A stretch of 64,000 bases of DNA, from the NCBI GenBank assembly GCA_907165275.2, contig OU015664.1:9262001-9326000 (forward strand), in the 5' to 3' direction. This DNA comes from Zygaena filipendulae. Its lineage: Eukaryota > Arthropoda > Insecta > Lepidoptera > Zygaenidae. Below are positions 42,963 through 54,300 of this stretch, in pieces; within the stretch, counting starts at the first letter, position 1, and each line of letters opens with the position of its first letter. Made by a program: the position numbers and the translations under genes. The notes beneath the pieces are model-generated. The model was not told the DNA's origin, ran no database searches, and saw nothing but the letters and a program-made list of their open reading frames with translations.

Positions 42963-45900
42963 ATGGCATCTAGAAAATTGTACTCCGTAAAAAGAACCCT
43001 AAACGTTATGAATGAAAGTTTAAAATGCACTAACATTACCGTGCGAAGACATTCGGTATGGTGCCAAGACAACACAGTGAAATCACCATACAAGAATATA
43101 GAAACGCCAAACTGTAGTACACTATACGACTATGTGTGGCAAAATTTGGAGAGATGGCCACAAAAAACTTTGGCGGTAAGATTCGTTTCCTACAGTTTCA
43201 ACGATAAAATTGAAGGTAAAAAAACATATAAGCTTTATTTGAACGCGGTTGATCATTAGTGGATCCAATTCCAAAGCATCAGGGACGATGCAAACCGTCG
43301 TTGGCTCAGATTAGAAACGAGTTTAGTTAAAAAGGTAATCCTTATCATATTTCTGATTTCAGGTATGCGCTGAAACCGGTAGAGGTTACACATATGAGCA
43401 AGTGTTCAAATTGTCGAACGCCTTTGGGGCAAACCTTCGTAAGAAGTTCAAGATTAGAGATGGCGACGCAGTAGCTGTGATGCTGCCCAATCTACCCGAC
43501 TTCCCTATTGTAGCTATGGGAATATTGGAAGCGGGTGGTGTCATCACCACTATAAACCCTATATATACAGCACGTAAGTCGATAATACCAAATTTGATTG
43601 TGAAACATGACTGACCTCTAACATTACAATGTTATTTTCACTAATAAATAAAATTTTAACTAAAAATTAGAACCGACTTCAAAACCCATTAAAAAGTTAA
43701 AAGTTAAAAATAGCCTACGTATGCTGCCTACTGATCGTTTCGAAGTCGGTCCCAAGTCAAGGTAATAGGTAAACACTTAAACAGACTAAGTCCTCTCCCG
43801 CTTCCCACCACATTGCAGACACAAGCGGGCTGTTAACCTACTTATAAGGAAAAAAATGTTGTGTTTTACTATGATTTTAAAATGCCTTTTCCAGATGAAG
43901 TGCAACGTCAAATTTTAATGTCTGATGCTAAATTAATAATAACACTACCTGAAATAGTTAATACAATAAGAAAGGCATTGGAAATTGCTAAAGTTAACAT
44001 TCCCATAATAGTGATAAAGACTAATGACACAGCTGTACCCGATGGAACTGTAATATTTAATGAGCTAAGTGAAGATGTAAATGTAGACACGTCATGTCTC
44101 AGAGAAGTCAGGAGAACCTCAAAAGATATAGTTTTCCTACCATATTCAAGTGGTACCACAGGACTGCCCAAAGGTGTAGAGCTGACAAACAGAAATCTGA
44201 TAGCAAACTGTCAACAAATAAACGAACCAGCAATTGCGTGTCATCATGAAACAACAGGTGAATAATTTGATGTTGTTGTTTGGGTATTTTAAGAAGTTAT
44301 GTTTTTTTAAGTAAACGTAACTAAGATGTACGCCACGATATGTTTATCGAACGAAAGATAAAATTGTCGATACGACAAATATTTGTGGGCGTCCTAGCAA
44401 AAATGTGCAGCAGTGGGGTATTGAGTTAGGACTAAATTCGGTTAAACATTTTTTGCTGCCATGTTACGACTGGTAGACAAAACGATATACATATATGTCG
44501 ATGAGAATCGATAAAATGGCTCGATAAAATTTTTTCGTGTTGCGCATCTTAACTTTAGAAATTGGTTAAATTTTGAAGTAACAACGTTTCTCCCGTGGTA
44601 ATTTCGGAGTTCCCGTGGGAATTCCAGAAAAAAACTATATCTATACGTATCAACCTTCCTCTTGAATCACTCTATCTATTTGTGAATTCCAGAGGAAAAT
44701 CCGTTCAGTAGTTTTTGAGTTTATCGCGAACAGACAGACAAACAAACGTGGCTGAGGACTTTGTTTTAATATGTGTAGTGATAATATACGAATTATACAC
44801 TTATAGATCTGAACGTATTGCCTCAGTATGTATATGTTTTCGAGTACACAGATTAAATTTTATTTCGTCTGAGATCATGAATTGCGGCAATGAAGTGGTT
44901 ATTGAAGAAATGTTATATAATTGCTATTTGTGGGGCTCGAGCTGGGGCCAAATGTGTGGCAGCTTATCACGAATAGAAATAAGAAAACGTAAAAAACGTT
45001 TTTTTCGATTTTCTTCGCAACCTAAAAAGAACATTTCAAAAACTTTCAGATTCTCATCAAGACTCCGTGATGTCAATTCTGCCGTTCTTCCATATTTACG
45101 GTGCAACGGTGATCATGTTCCACAAAATGTCGCAAGGAATCAAACTGGTCACGTTACCTAAATTTCAACCGGAACCTTTCCTGAATGCTATCAAAAAACA
45201 TAAAACGAATCTTCTATTCGCTGCTCCTCCAGTAGGTTTGTATCATGTTTATTTATTAGACATGTACCTAGCTGTTACAGTCACGTTAATTTCGGAGTTA
45301 CTGCGGAGATTCCTGGATAAAAAGTACTCTATGTCCTTGTGTGTAGGTATCCCTATTATCGTGTATGCAAAATTTCATTATGACCGGCAGTCGTGAAGGG
45401 GTAACAAACAAATTAACATACATTCGCATTTATTGGTTAGAATAAATTGTCTAAAACCATAACAGGTGTCAGGTATAATAATTGCTTAACATTTTTTGTC
45501 ATAAATACTAGTTAACATGAACAGATCATAATTACTTAATTAAGATACAAAATAAAATTAAGTAGTTTTTTACAAACGTATACTTAAATAAATTCCTTTT
45601 TCGTTTTTTTCAGTATTGCTGATGGCATCACACCCCGCTGGCTCTCCAGAAATATTCCAATCATTAGAAATAGTTGTGAACGGTGCCGCACCATTGTCGT
45701 ATGCTGATGCGCACAGGTTCATGACAAAAGCCGGAGTATGATCGTAAATCTACCCATTAATTATTTTATGATACTAAAGACAAAAGCCTCTTAAAAAAAA
45801 GAAGAAAAAAAATATTTTATGATATTTATACTAGCTGTTTTCCACGGTTTGACCACGTTATCACGTTAATTTTTAAATTTACGTTAATTATGGGATATAA

Positions 45901-48060
45901 GACGTGAAAGCGTACTCACATTGCATATTCCCCCCCATGATATGAGTTAGTATATGTGATGCTCAATTTCAGCAAATAAAAAAAAACTTGTTTTCATTTT
46001 ATATTTTCATGACTTCTACTGTTTCTGTGTAACACTTTACATTCTATTACGAGCACTTCGACATAAAATTCTCTTCATTTTAATAATAATAATAATAATA
46101 AAATTGTTTATTGCCATCAAAAAGGTTTGGTTTTTATCAGTTCTAAAGCAATTTAAGATAGTATCCGTCCTTCAGACTGTAAAAATAACTTGATGGTCCT
46201 TGATATACCTACACAAGTTAATTTAACCGTTTAAAATGCGATTTTGATTGATGTCGGCCTTTTTTTTACAAACTTCACAGCGAAAATTGGATTTCCGTCA
46301 AGGTTACGGCCTAACAGAAACATCTCCGGTAGTATGTCTCACTCCTAAGGGCAATGACGACTGCAGCGTTGTGGGTTGTCCTTTACCCAACACAATATTA
46401 AAGATTGTGGATAACAATCTGAAGACTTTAGGACCTAACGAGGCTAGTAAAGTATTAAAATCTCACGTTAAACAACATAGTACCCAGTTTTACGGTCGCA
46501 CTCAGAGTAGTTTTATTGATAACTTAATTTTAAGTAGCATTAATTTAATGAACGTCTCTGATTTTGTTTTAAAAATCTTTACTTAAAATTAAGTAATTTT
46601 TAAAACGATTCTTAGTGCGGCCGTTAGACCCAAATTTTCAATCGACACACACAATATACAAGCAGATTGATTCATTGCTAATTCGCAAAGATTGATATTG
46701 ATTGTCCTAAAAACATATTATTCCAATTTATGAATTCTTAGTTTAGTCTACATAGTTCTGAGCACCGAAAAATCGCTAGTTGATAATAAAACAGAACTGA
46801 CGGTAAATTATAGTTCTAAGAACCTGCTGACGATTACTAGTGATTGTAACCAATCCTAAGTAATAAATAGCTTTTGAATTTTTTGAATTTTTGAACAGTT
46901 AATTTTCTTAATTTTTTGTCCATATTCTTTATAATTTGCAAACAAAACTATTAACTAAAAAAATATGATTTTCAGAAAGGTGAACTCTTAATCAAAGGGC
47001 CTCAAGTGATGAACGCTTACAGAAACAATCCGGAAGCGAATAAAGACGTATTTACAGAAGACGGTTGGTTCAGAAGTGGTGATTTGGCTGTCATAGACAA
47101 TGATGGTATTACAACGATTGCTGATAGATTAAAGGAACTTATAAAGGTAGGTTACTTATTCTGAACAGGTTGCTGACTTCATGACTTCTTGAGCAAGAGA
47201 CTTAAAGAAGAAAACACAAAATGAGGACTTGGAGATTTAAAAGTGCGATTTAACAAAAAATAAACAGTGTGTAGCATTGTTTTTTAACGCTAACTTTTAG
47301 AATTTTGAGGCACCGATATCCAATAGCAACAATGCAAGTAGGTACTTATGATACCTATAACCTGGGAAATGGGGCTATAAAAATGATTTTTTGTGTAAAA
47401 TGCGTTTGTTTAGGAAGGAAATTTAACTATTTTATAATGTACCAGCTGTCCCTCGAGGTTTCACCCGCAGTAATTTCGGAGTTTCCGCGGGAATTCCAGG
47501 ATAAACTATAGATATAAACTTTCCTCATGAATCACTCTATCTATTAGTGAAAACCGCATTAAAATCCGTTTTGTATAGTTTTAAAGATCTAAACATACAT
47601 ACAGACAACGAAAAGCGACATGGTTTTACACCATGTAATGCATGTAGTGATAGACCAACATAAAAGGCAAAACCCTATAAAAATATAAAATTCGATACAA
47701 ATTAAATGAGCGTTTCCGAGACAAATCTATAGTAAATAGATCACTGGCAATTCTTAAATATTCCAGGTCAAAGGTTACCAAGTGCCCCCTGCGGAACTGG
47801 AGGGTGTTCTTCGGGAGCACCCAGCTGTGGACGACGCAGGCGTCATTGGAGTACCGCACCCGACCAATGGCGAAGCACCGAAAGCATTCGTAGTCCTCAA
47901 GAAGGGATTCGATGCTAATGCCGCAAAGGACATAAAAAATTTCGTTAGCGAAAAAGTTGCACCGTACAAAAAGATAAATGAAATCGTGTTCTTGGAGTCA
48001 ATACCCAAAAGTTCGACTGGCAAAATTTTGCGAAGGGAATTGAAAGATAAATATTGTTGA
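42963..48060 (+). CDS. Gene C: 4CL/luciferase-like acyl-CoA synthetase (complete)
   Basis: Complete ANL acyl-CoA synthetase. Exons: 42963-43175, 43363-43573, 43895-44257, 45050-45235, 45614-45735, 46281-46442, 46976-47146, 47767-48060 (TGA), giving 573 residues. The N-terminus (MASRKLYSVKRTLNVMNESL) is basic and presequence-like. Motifs: P-loop [52 protein letters not shown] and TGKILRREL with catalytic lysine. The C-terminus is KDKYC. The exon 6 donor is uncertain: GAG|GCTAGT would be a GC-AG intron giving LGPNE-KGELL, which matches the family. A weak GT at 46452 would add three residues (576 aa). A foldback MITE sits 50 bp beyond this donor. TTTTAG at 42945-42950 before the ATG could be an acceptor for a 5' UTR intron. 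This is the most compact copy of the array. Confidence 0.88.
46081..46101. repeat. AAT microsatellite
   Basis: About seven AAT units, followed by ATTGTTTATTGCCATCAAAAAGG, a probable LINE 3' end. It lies in gene C intron 5. Confidence 0.75.
46493..46624. repeat. Foldback MITE, short copy in gene C intron 6
   Basis: The left GGTCGCACTCAGAGTAG and right TTCTTAGTGCGGCC ends are present. Most of the arms are deleted, leaving 132 bp. It begins 50 bp after the predicted exon 6 donor. Confidence 0.65.
47441..47640 (-). mobile_element. Helitron-like element, diverged
   Basis: CCAGCTGTCCCTCGAGGTTTCACCCGCAG hairpin side and GGAGTTTCCGCGGGAATTCC block, with CCAG in place of CTAG. It makes up part of gene C intron 7. 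Similar relics lie at about 44590-44790 and 45280-45440 in introns 3 and 4. Confidence 0.45.
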
Positions 48061-48261
48061 GTCTCGTTTAAATGGGTACCTGCAGTGTTTTATTCTAGGC
48101 TGTTGCTGTTATCTACTCAACAGACGAATTATAATCGTCCACTAAACGCAAAATGTATTGATCTTTCCTAATGTTCTTTTTTGTCACGAGATTTGCACGC
48201 CGATTGAAAAACCTTTTTATATGATATACAGTTTTTGTCTAAAAATAAATTGTATACATAT

Positions 48262-48866
48262 TATGTCACTGTAAAATTGTAAATACCATTAGATATAATC
48301 TATATCGCAAAATTTCAACTTGTCAGAAGATCGTGAATCGTAACCTTTGGCGCATTGCCGGCCGCTGCCGCGGCACGCTCACTCGGCTCGCACGACTTGG
48401 TCAGCAGTGCAAACCTAACCTAACCATAATTGGCTAATTGACTTAATTTTTTTTTAATACTTCGTGTAGATTAGTAAAAAATATTGGACACGTATTTTTC
48501 CTTTTTTTACGTGATCAAAAAATAATGGCGATACATTGAGTTGAAATTTCCTGTGACGTTATAAGTCACAAACCAGTGCAGTTTGTACGGGGCTTATACT
48601 GAATAATGACGTCACCAGTCCCCCACCCTAAACCTTCATGCGCTTTATCTATGTTTATTTTCATTAATTTGAAAAAGCAAAAAATACGTGTCTTTTATTT
48701 TTTTATTTTCTAACTGACGGACTAATTAGAATTTTGATTTTCATACCCTGGAGAATACCCTATTATAAAAAAAAAATACCTAATAAAAAATAAAATTACC
48801 TAACAATCTCGCGAATAGATTATAAGTAAACGGTATTTATAATTTTACGGTGATAAATTTACATTA
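48262..48866. mobile_element. Inverted-end MITE downstream of gene C, interrupted
   Basis: The left end GTCACTGTAAAATTGTAAATACC (48264) and right end CGGTATTTATAATTTTACGGTGA (48830-48853) match the element upstream of gene C. The interior shares AAACCTAACCTAAC. The CRE-bearing MITE at 48443-48755 is inserted in it. Confidence 0.62.
48443..48755 (-). mobile_element. CRE-bearing MITE, inverted copy nested in another MITE
   Basis: Family words in reverse order: TGGACACGTATTTTTCC, GTGACGTTATAAGTCAC, AATGACGTCACC, GCGCTTTATCT, AACTGACGGACTAATTAG. Only one TGACGTCA remains intact. Confidence 0.62.
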
Positions 48867-49059
48867 TATTGATAACCTATTTTGTGAATAATTTAGTTTA
48901 GTGGACGACTAATAATAATCCGTTTAGTGTACGAATAGAGACTTTGTTTATTCTATTGTTTTGTTTCCACCGGAAACAAAACTTGTTGGAATAACTTTGA
49001 TGTGATAAAATAAAATGATTTGACTCCAGGTTTATTTACATTATATTAATTGTAGATTA

Positions 49060-49299
49060 ACCGCCGCACTCAGAGTCGACTTTAATGATTACTTAGTTAA
49101 GTATAGCTTTTTAAAACCAAACTGCCACAATCAGACAAGTTTAATAAATTAATGTTAATTGGCATTTAACTAATTAAGTTACATCTCATTAAATGCCAAT
49201 TAACATTAATTTACTGAACGTCTCTGATTGCGGCAGTTTTGTTTTGAAAATCTATACTTAATTAAGTAATCATTAAAGTCGACTCTGAGTGCGGCGGTT
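49060..49299. repeat. Palindromic foldback MITE
   Basis: A full copy: CCGCCGCACTCAGAGTCGAC to GTCGACTCTGAGTGCGGCGG. The flanks GTAGAT and TAGATTAG may reflect a short target duplication. Confidence 0.83.
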
Positions 49300-49493
49300 A
49301 GATTAGAAAACGTTTAATGTGTAGGTATCTTATTATTAAATTCAACTATATCTATTGCACCATGACTTTTGTTGAAGGTACATTTTCAAACTTTTACAAT
49401 ACTTTAATTTATTAATTCAATGACCAATAGTTTTAGTCGTCCAATGTAAGGCTATCTTCCAATATGTTATATTGCAAGTACGGTCACATACTA

Positions 49494-49868
49494 ACAGCTG
49501 CACTCAGAGTCGTTTTAATGATTACTTAATTTTAAGTAAAGATTTTAAAACCAAAACTGCCGCACTCAGAGACGTTCATTAAATTAATGTTATTGGCATT
49601 TAACTAAATTCAACCTAGCGTTTTGCTTTTAAAATTTTTACTTAAAATTAAGTAATCAGTAAAACGACTGACGGCCGCACTCATTCGTTTTAATGATTTT
49701 TTAATTTTAAGTAAAGATCGATAAAACAGAATTGCCGCAACAAAATTTAACATAATTAGTCAAATGTCAATTAACATTAATTTAATGAACGTTTCTGATT
49801 GCGGCAATTTTGTTTTAAAAATCTTTACTGAAAATTAAGTAATCATTAAAATGACTGAGTGCGGCCGT
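49494..49868. repeat. Two abutting foldback MITEs, second subfamily
   Basis: The first copy runs from GCTGCACTCAGAGTCG (49497) to ACGACTGACGGCC (about 49676). The second runs from GGCCGCACTCATTCG (49673) to GACTGAGTGCGGCCG (49867). Both carry the ACTTAATTTTAAGTA arm and the CTGCCGCA or TTGCCGCA core. The first has lost its right core. Confidence 0.7.
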
Positions 49869-50374
49869 TTAACTGTTATAAGTTTGCATTTAAATATAAT
49901 ATTTAATTCGATCAATAAAACGAGTAACAACTTGATTGTTAATTTTTGGAATAATAAATTCCATTTTGTCTGAATGTTATACTTACAAATCATTATCTAT
50001 ATATTAATTATATGTATATAAATTACAAAAAATCCTTCGATAGTTATGTTATAGGTACCTACCTAAAAAAAACATTACAGGATTTTTTTTTAAATATTTG
50101 TTTGTAATATTAGGTAAGTATATTTTTTATTTTTGATATTAAAAACCTATACTGTAGTTGTGATTTGATAAAGGTATTATAAAATAAATAACGAAAATAT
50201 ACCTACGTACATTTTATAGAAATGTTTTATAATAAATCAATGATTGAGGCACAGGCATTATAAAGAGAAAAATAAATGTATTTGGCTACTATAAAGGTAC
50301 TTGGCTATGTATACTTATAAATAAAAAAATTTAAGTATATTTTAAACGTAAGTTTTTTTTTATTCCATTTATTA

Positions 50375-50760
50375 CCAGCTGTTCCCCGTGGTTTCACCCG
50401 CGTTAATTTCGGAGTTTCCGCGGAAATTCCGGAATAAAAAGTACCCTATTTCTATTCTATGCAAAGTTTCATGTTTATCGGTTGAATAGTTGAGGTGTGA
50501 AAGCGTAACGAACAAACAAATAAACTCACTTTCGATCATAAACTCGCCCCAGTTTCGGAACTTCCGCAGTAACTCTATATCAGGATGAAAGTGGGTCTAT
50601 CTCCTCAATCTTAAACTTGCTGGTAACTCTACGAATCGTAACACTTTGTTCCAATATAAAAAGTTAAAGTTTGTTTTTAGAATCGGTTGAGTAGTTTGAT
50701 TATCCAAATCTACATCCAAACATATAACAAACCACAAAATTTCCTTATAATATTAGTCCA
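50375..50760 (-). mobile_element. Two Helitron-like relics
   Basis: The first has the TTCCCCGTGGTTTCACCCGCG hairpin and GGAGTTTCCGCGGAAATTCC block. It ends near 50535. A second, more diverged one follows to about 50755 (ATTAGT...). Confidence 0.45.
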
Positions 50761-51257
50761 AATGGATCAACAGTTAGTGCCTATTGACTTTAAAACGATA
50801 GGTAAAACTCGTCAGGTAAACTAGTTCCCCAAGATTTTAATTAATTATTCCAAAGCAGTTTGTCTACTTTAAATAATTTTGCTGCCAAGTTCTTCTTTAA
50901 TTTTAGACAATGATTCTGCTCCTTTTCGGTTTTTAATATTTCAAAATTAAATAGGTAGGTAGGTACTTTACGTCCAAGAATATTTTAGTTGTTCAAATGA
51001 CAGATGTTGATGTTGTGTTAGGTGTAGTTTTTGCCTGTGACTCTATCTACTCGCGTTGTTTTTCTGTGAACCGATTGCGATAAAATAAACATCGTTTTAA
51101 GTAGGTAAAACTATAGTAGATAGGTAAATCAAAACCCAATTTAAAACCGTCGTACAAACATTGTATTATTTTCTCTTAAACAGATATTTTTAACCCATGG
51201 ATTCACCTCTAATTATACGATTTTAAATCGCATTATGTATGTATATAATTATGTAAA

Positions 51258-51292
51258 TATATATCTAAATAGATAAGAAAACGTGATTCAGT
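51258..51292 (+). promoter_or_regulatory. Candidate core promoter of gene D
   Basis: TATATAT at 51258-51264 is followed by TCAGT at 51288-51292, matching the insect initiator. The TATA start lies 32 bp before the initiator A, the canonical spacing. Transcription from 51290 would give a 47-base leader before the ATG at 51337. Confidence 0.42.
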
Positions 51293-51336
51293 ATATTTAT
51301 TAATTGCTCAATATTAAAGATTTTTATTCTACAACA

Positions 51337-54300
51337 ATGTTCAAGTCAGCGAACAGTCTGCGCAGATTTTTACATACGAAAACGAAAGTTTTGTGTGTTT
51401 TTATGAGAAAGGAACACACGTGGACAGATGAGAGGACTGTGAAATCTCCATTTGACGATGTTGTTGTGCCCAACGTTTGTATCAATGAATACATTTGGAG
51501 GAACTTAGACAAGTGGCCGAAGAAAACAGCAATCGTAAGTACGAATATTTTTATTAGAGCCACACCATTAGGTATACATACTTATACATAGTTACATACC
51601 TATACTTTTTGTTAGATACCAACATCAAAAACATGTAACGGATTTACTGGGTTGTGGTTATTTACATATGCTTTTATTTTTAATCGACTTTCCAAAAAAG
51701 AGGAGGTTCTCAATACACAACATAAAAAAAACATACGCGTCGAACGTATGTCTTTTTTTTAATGTTTGTTACCTCATAACTTTCGACTGCGTGAACCGAT
51801 TTTGATGATTCTTTTTTTTTCTCTTTTAAGATGGATTGTTATTACCTATTCAGGGCCACTTCCAATACGAACTTTATTTTAGGTTAAATTTCTCAGGGCT
51901 GTTTTTTTATTATTATTATATCTACCTACCACAATTATAAAATACAAATAGTTTTTTCTTATGAGTCAAATACCTACTGAAGTTTAATTAAATAGTATCA
52001 AAATATATATTATTATTTTAATTACGTTTAAATTTGGATATTGAAAATGTCGCAAAAAATGTCTGTGTTATTATTGTGGTATTGTTTTATTAATTAATTA
52101 ATTAAGTAAAAATAAAAAAGCAGTCATAGTAAAAGTAAATATCTGTTGAAATTAGTGTGAAAACTAGCTCTGACGATCCACCTTTAGTTTATCACCTCGT
52201 TTATTAGATAAATATTAGCAGATTAGATAATGTAGATATTTGTTGACAGATAATATTTAAGTAGGTACCTAATTAAGAACGAAAGTAGAGTTACCGCCGC
52301 ACTCAGAGTCGACTTTAATGATTACTTAGTTAAGTATGGATTTTTAAAACAAAATTGCCGCAATCAGAGATGTTCACTAAATTAATGTTAATTGGCATTT
52401 AATGAGATGTAACTTAATTAGTTAAATGCCAATTAATATTAATTTATTAAACTTGTCTGATTGCGGCAGTTTTGTTTTAAAAATCTATACTTAACTAAGT
52501 AATCATTAAAGTCGACTCTGAGTGCGGCGGTTAGAGTTCTTTAGAGAGAAAGAAGAGTTAACGAAATGTGGATATATTGTACATAATATAATGGTAATTA
52601 GTTTGATTATTATAAAACAGAAATTTGTTTATACTTATGGAAGTATCAGTAGGTACATACTATAATTATTTAAGCAGGCACAGTAAGCAACAAAAATATA
52701 TACCTAAACACCTTGTCAGTCGTTGAACTTTCTTACTATTGCGATAAGATTAGTAGATTGTTAAAGTTAATACCTTAGCCCTGATTCTGACTGTACATGA
52801 TATTACAATATCAGGGCCCTTATTCACTAGTATGACCAACAACATTCCTTGCCCATAACGCGGGTCCAAAAAACACATTTCCAAAAATTCTAGATGCTAA
52901 GCTATTAGAAATTATTATTCTTTATGCCATAAGAAACGTTGTAAATGTATTTTTTTGCAGTAAAACTTCTTTGATTACGAGGGAAAGACAGTTTTTGCGT
53001 CTTATCTTAGCGCGGCGTGTTATGGTCTTAGTGAATAAGGGCCCTGAAGGAAGGGAAATTAGGAATTACCCCTATGTTTGGTTAGGCAAAATTGTGAGAT
53101 ATTTACCTTTAGATGTGTATTCAGTTAAAATTTTAAACATACAACGTTGCCTCCCGAGGTCTCAATTCGCCCATCACTAGGGATCTAATTAAGTGAACCC
53201 TCCTGTTTAAAATATTTTAACATTTTATAGGTATGCGCTATTACAAATAGGCTGTATACATACGAGCAACTTTACAAGAAAACTCAAGTGTTTGGAGCTA
53301 ATCTGCGGAGTAAACTGAACATCGTTGATCAGGATGCGGTCGCGATTGTTTTGCCGAATATACCGGAATATCCTATTGCGGCGTTTGGAACTATCGCAGC
53401 GGGCGGGATAGCTACCACATTCCATCCTGATTTCACAGCTTGTAAGTGCATACCATTCTTAGTAGAGATGCGCCGAGTACTCGGTTACTACTCGGTACTC
53501 GGTGTATTCGGTGGTTTTTGTGTGTACTCAGCCGAATAACTCCGTTCAACTGCCGAGTACTCGTTTTAAATAACGTATTAGGTTAATATCATAGTGAAAA
53601 CTACATTAAAAAGTAGTTAATCCCATTTATTATTTTAAAAACATATTATCAATCTTAAGAAGAAAACAAAAAGTCTGAAATTTGTTAACTCGTCATCGAA
53701 TTTAATTTTATAATCAGATCAAATGTTGAAACACTGAAACAGTATTTCATTTATAAAATACCTGTAATATTTATTGAGTGACTGTCCACTCTAACTTGTT
53801 TTCACGCCATTAAGCTGGTAAACTTAGTAAAGACTGAACCAAGTTACTCGGCCGAGTACTCGGTACTCGGTAAAGTAAAACCGAATAATACTCGGTACTC
53901 GGTTACTCGGTAAATCTAGTACTCGGCCTATCACTAATTCTTAGCATGGAATTTATCACCATTTTAATGTCCCCGCTGTTGGGATTAAGGGTTTTAACGA
54001 GCTTCGACACCGGCTCCGGCTCCCATAAGTCCGAACTTCCGATTATTGATACCTATCACACCTCCGGTTCCGATTCGGACCTTTTTAATCAATGAAAGTG
54101 GTTTATGCATGTTGCGCGGAGAACCTATCCCCACTTGCTTTCTGTAGATTACTCTTTCATCAGACTTACGGATTACACATCTCCCTCATCTATACGACTC
54201 CGAGATTCCGGTTCCAACTCCGTCAAATCAAGTTTAATTACGGCTTCGGAACAAACGCTTCCATTACTCGATTACGATGGCTTGTGTGAATAGACCACTA

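Larger units (their letters stand above)
48061..51336. other. Intergenic region C-D
   Basis: No gene is supported in 3.3 kb. AATAAA at about 48244 is a candidate poly(A) signal for gene C. The interval holds a MITE with a second MITE nested in it (48262-48866), one full foldback MITE (49060-49299), two abutting foldback copies of the second subfamily (49494-49868), and two reverse-oriented hairpin-CTAG relics (about 50375-50760). A candidate promoter for gene D lies at its end. Confidence 0.6.
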
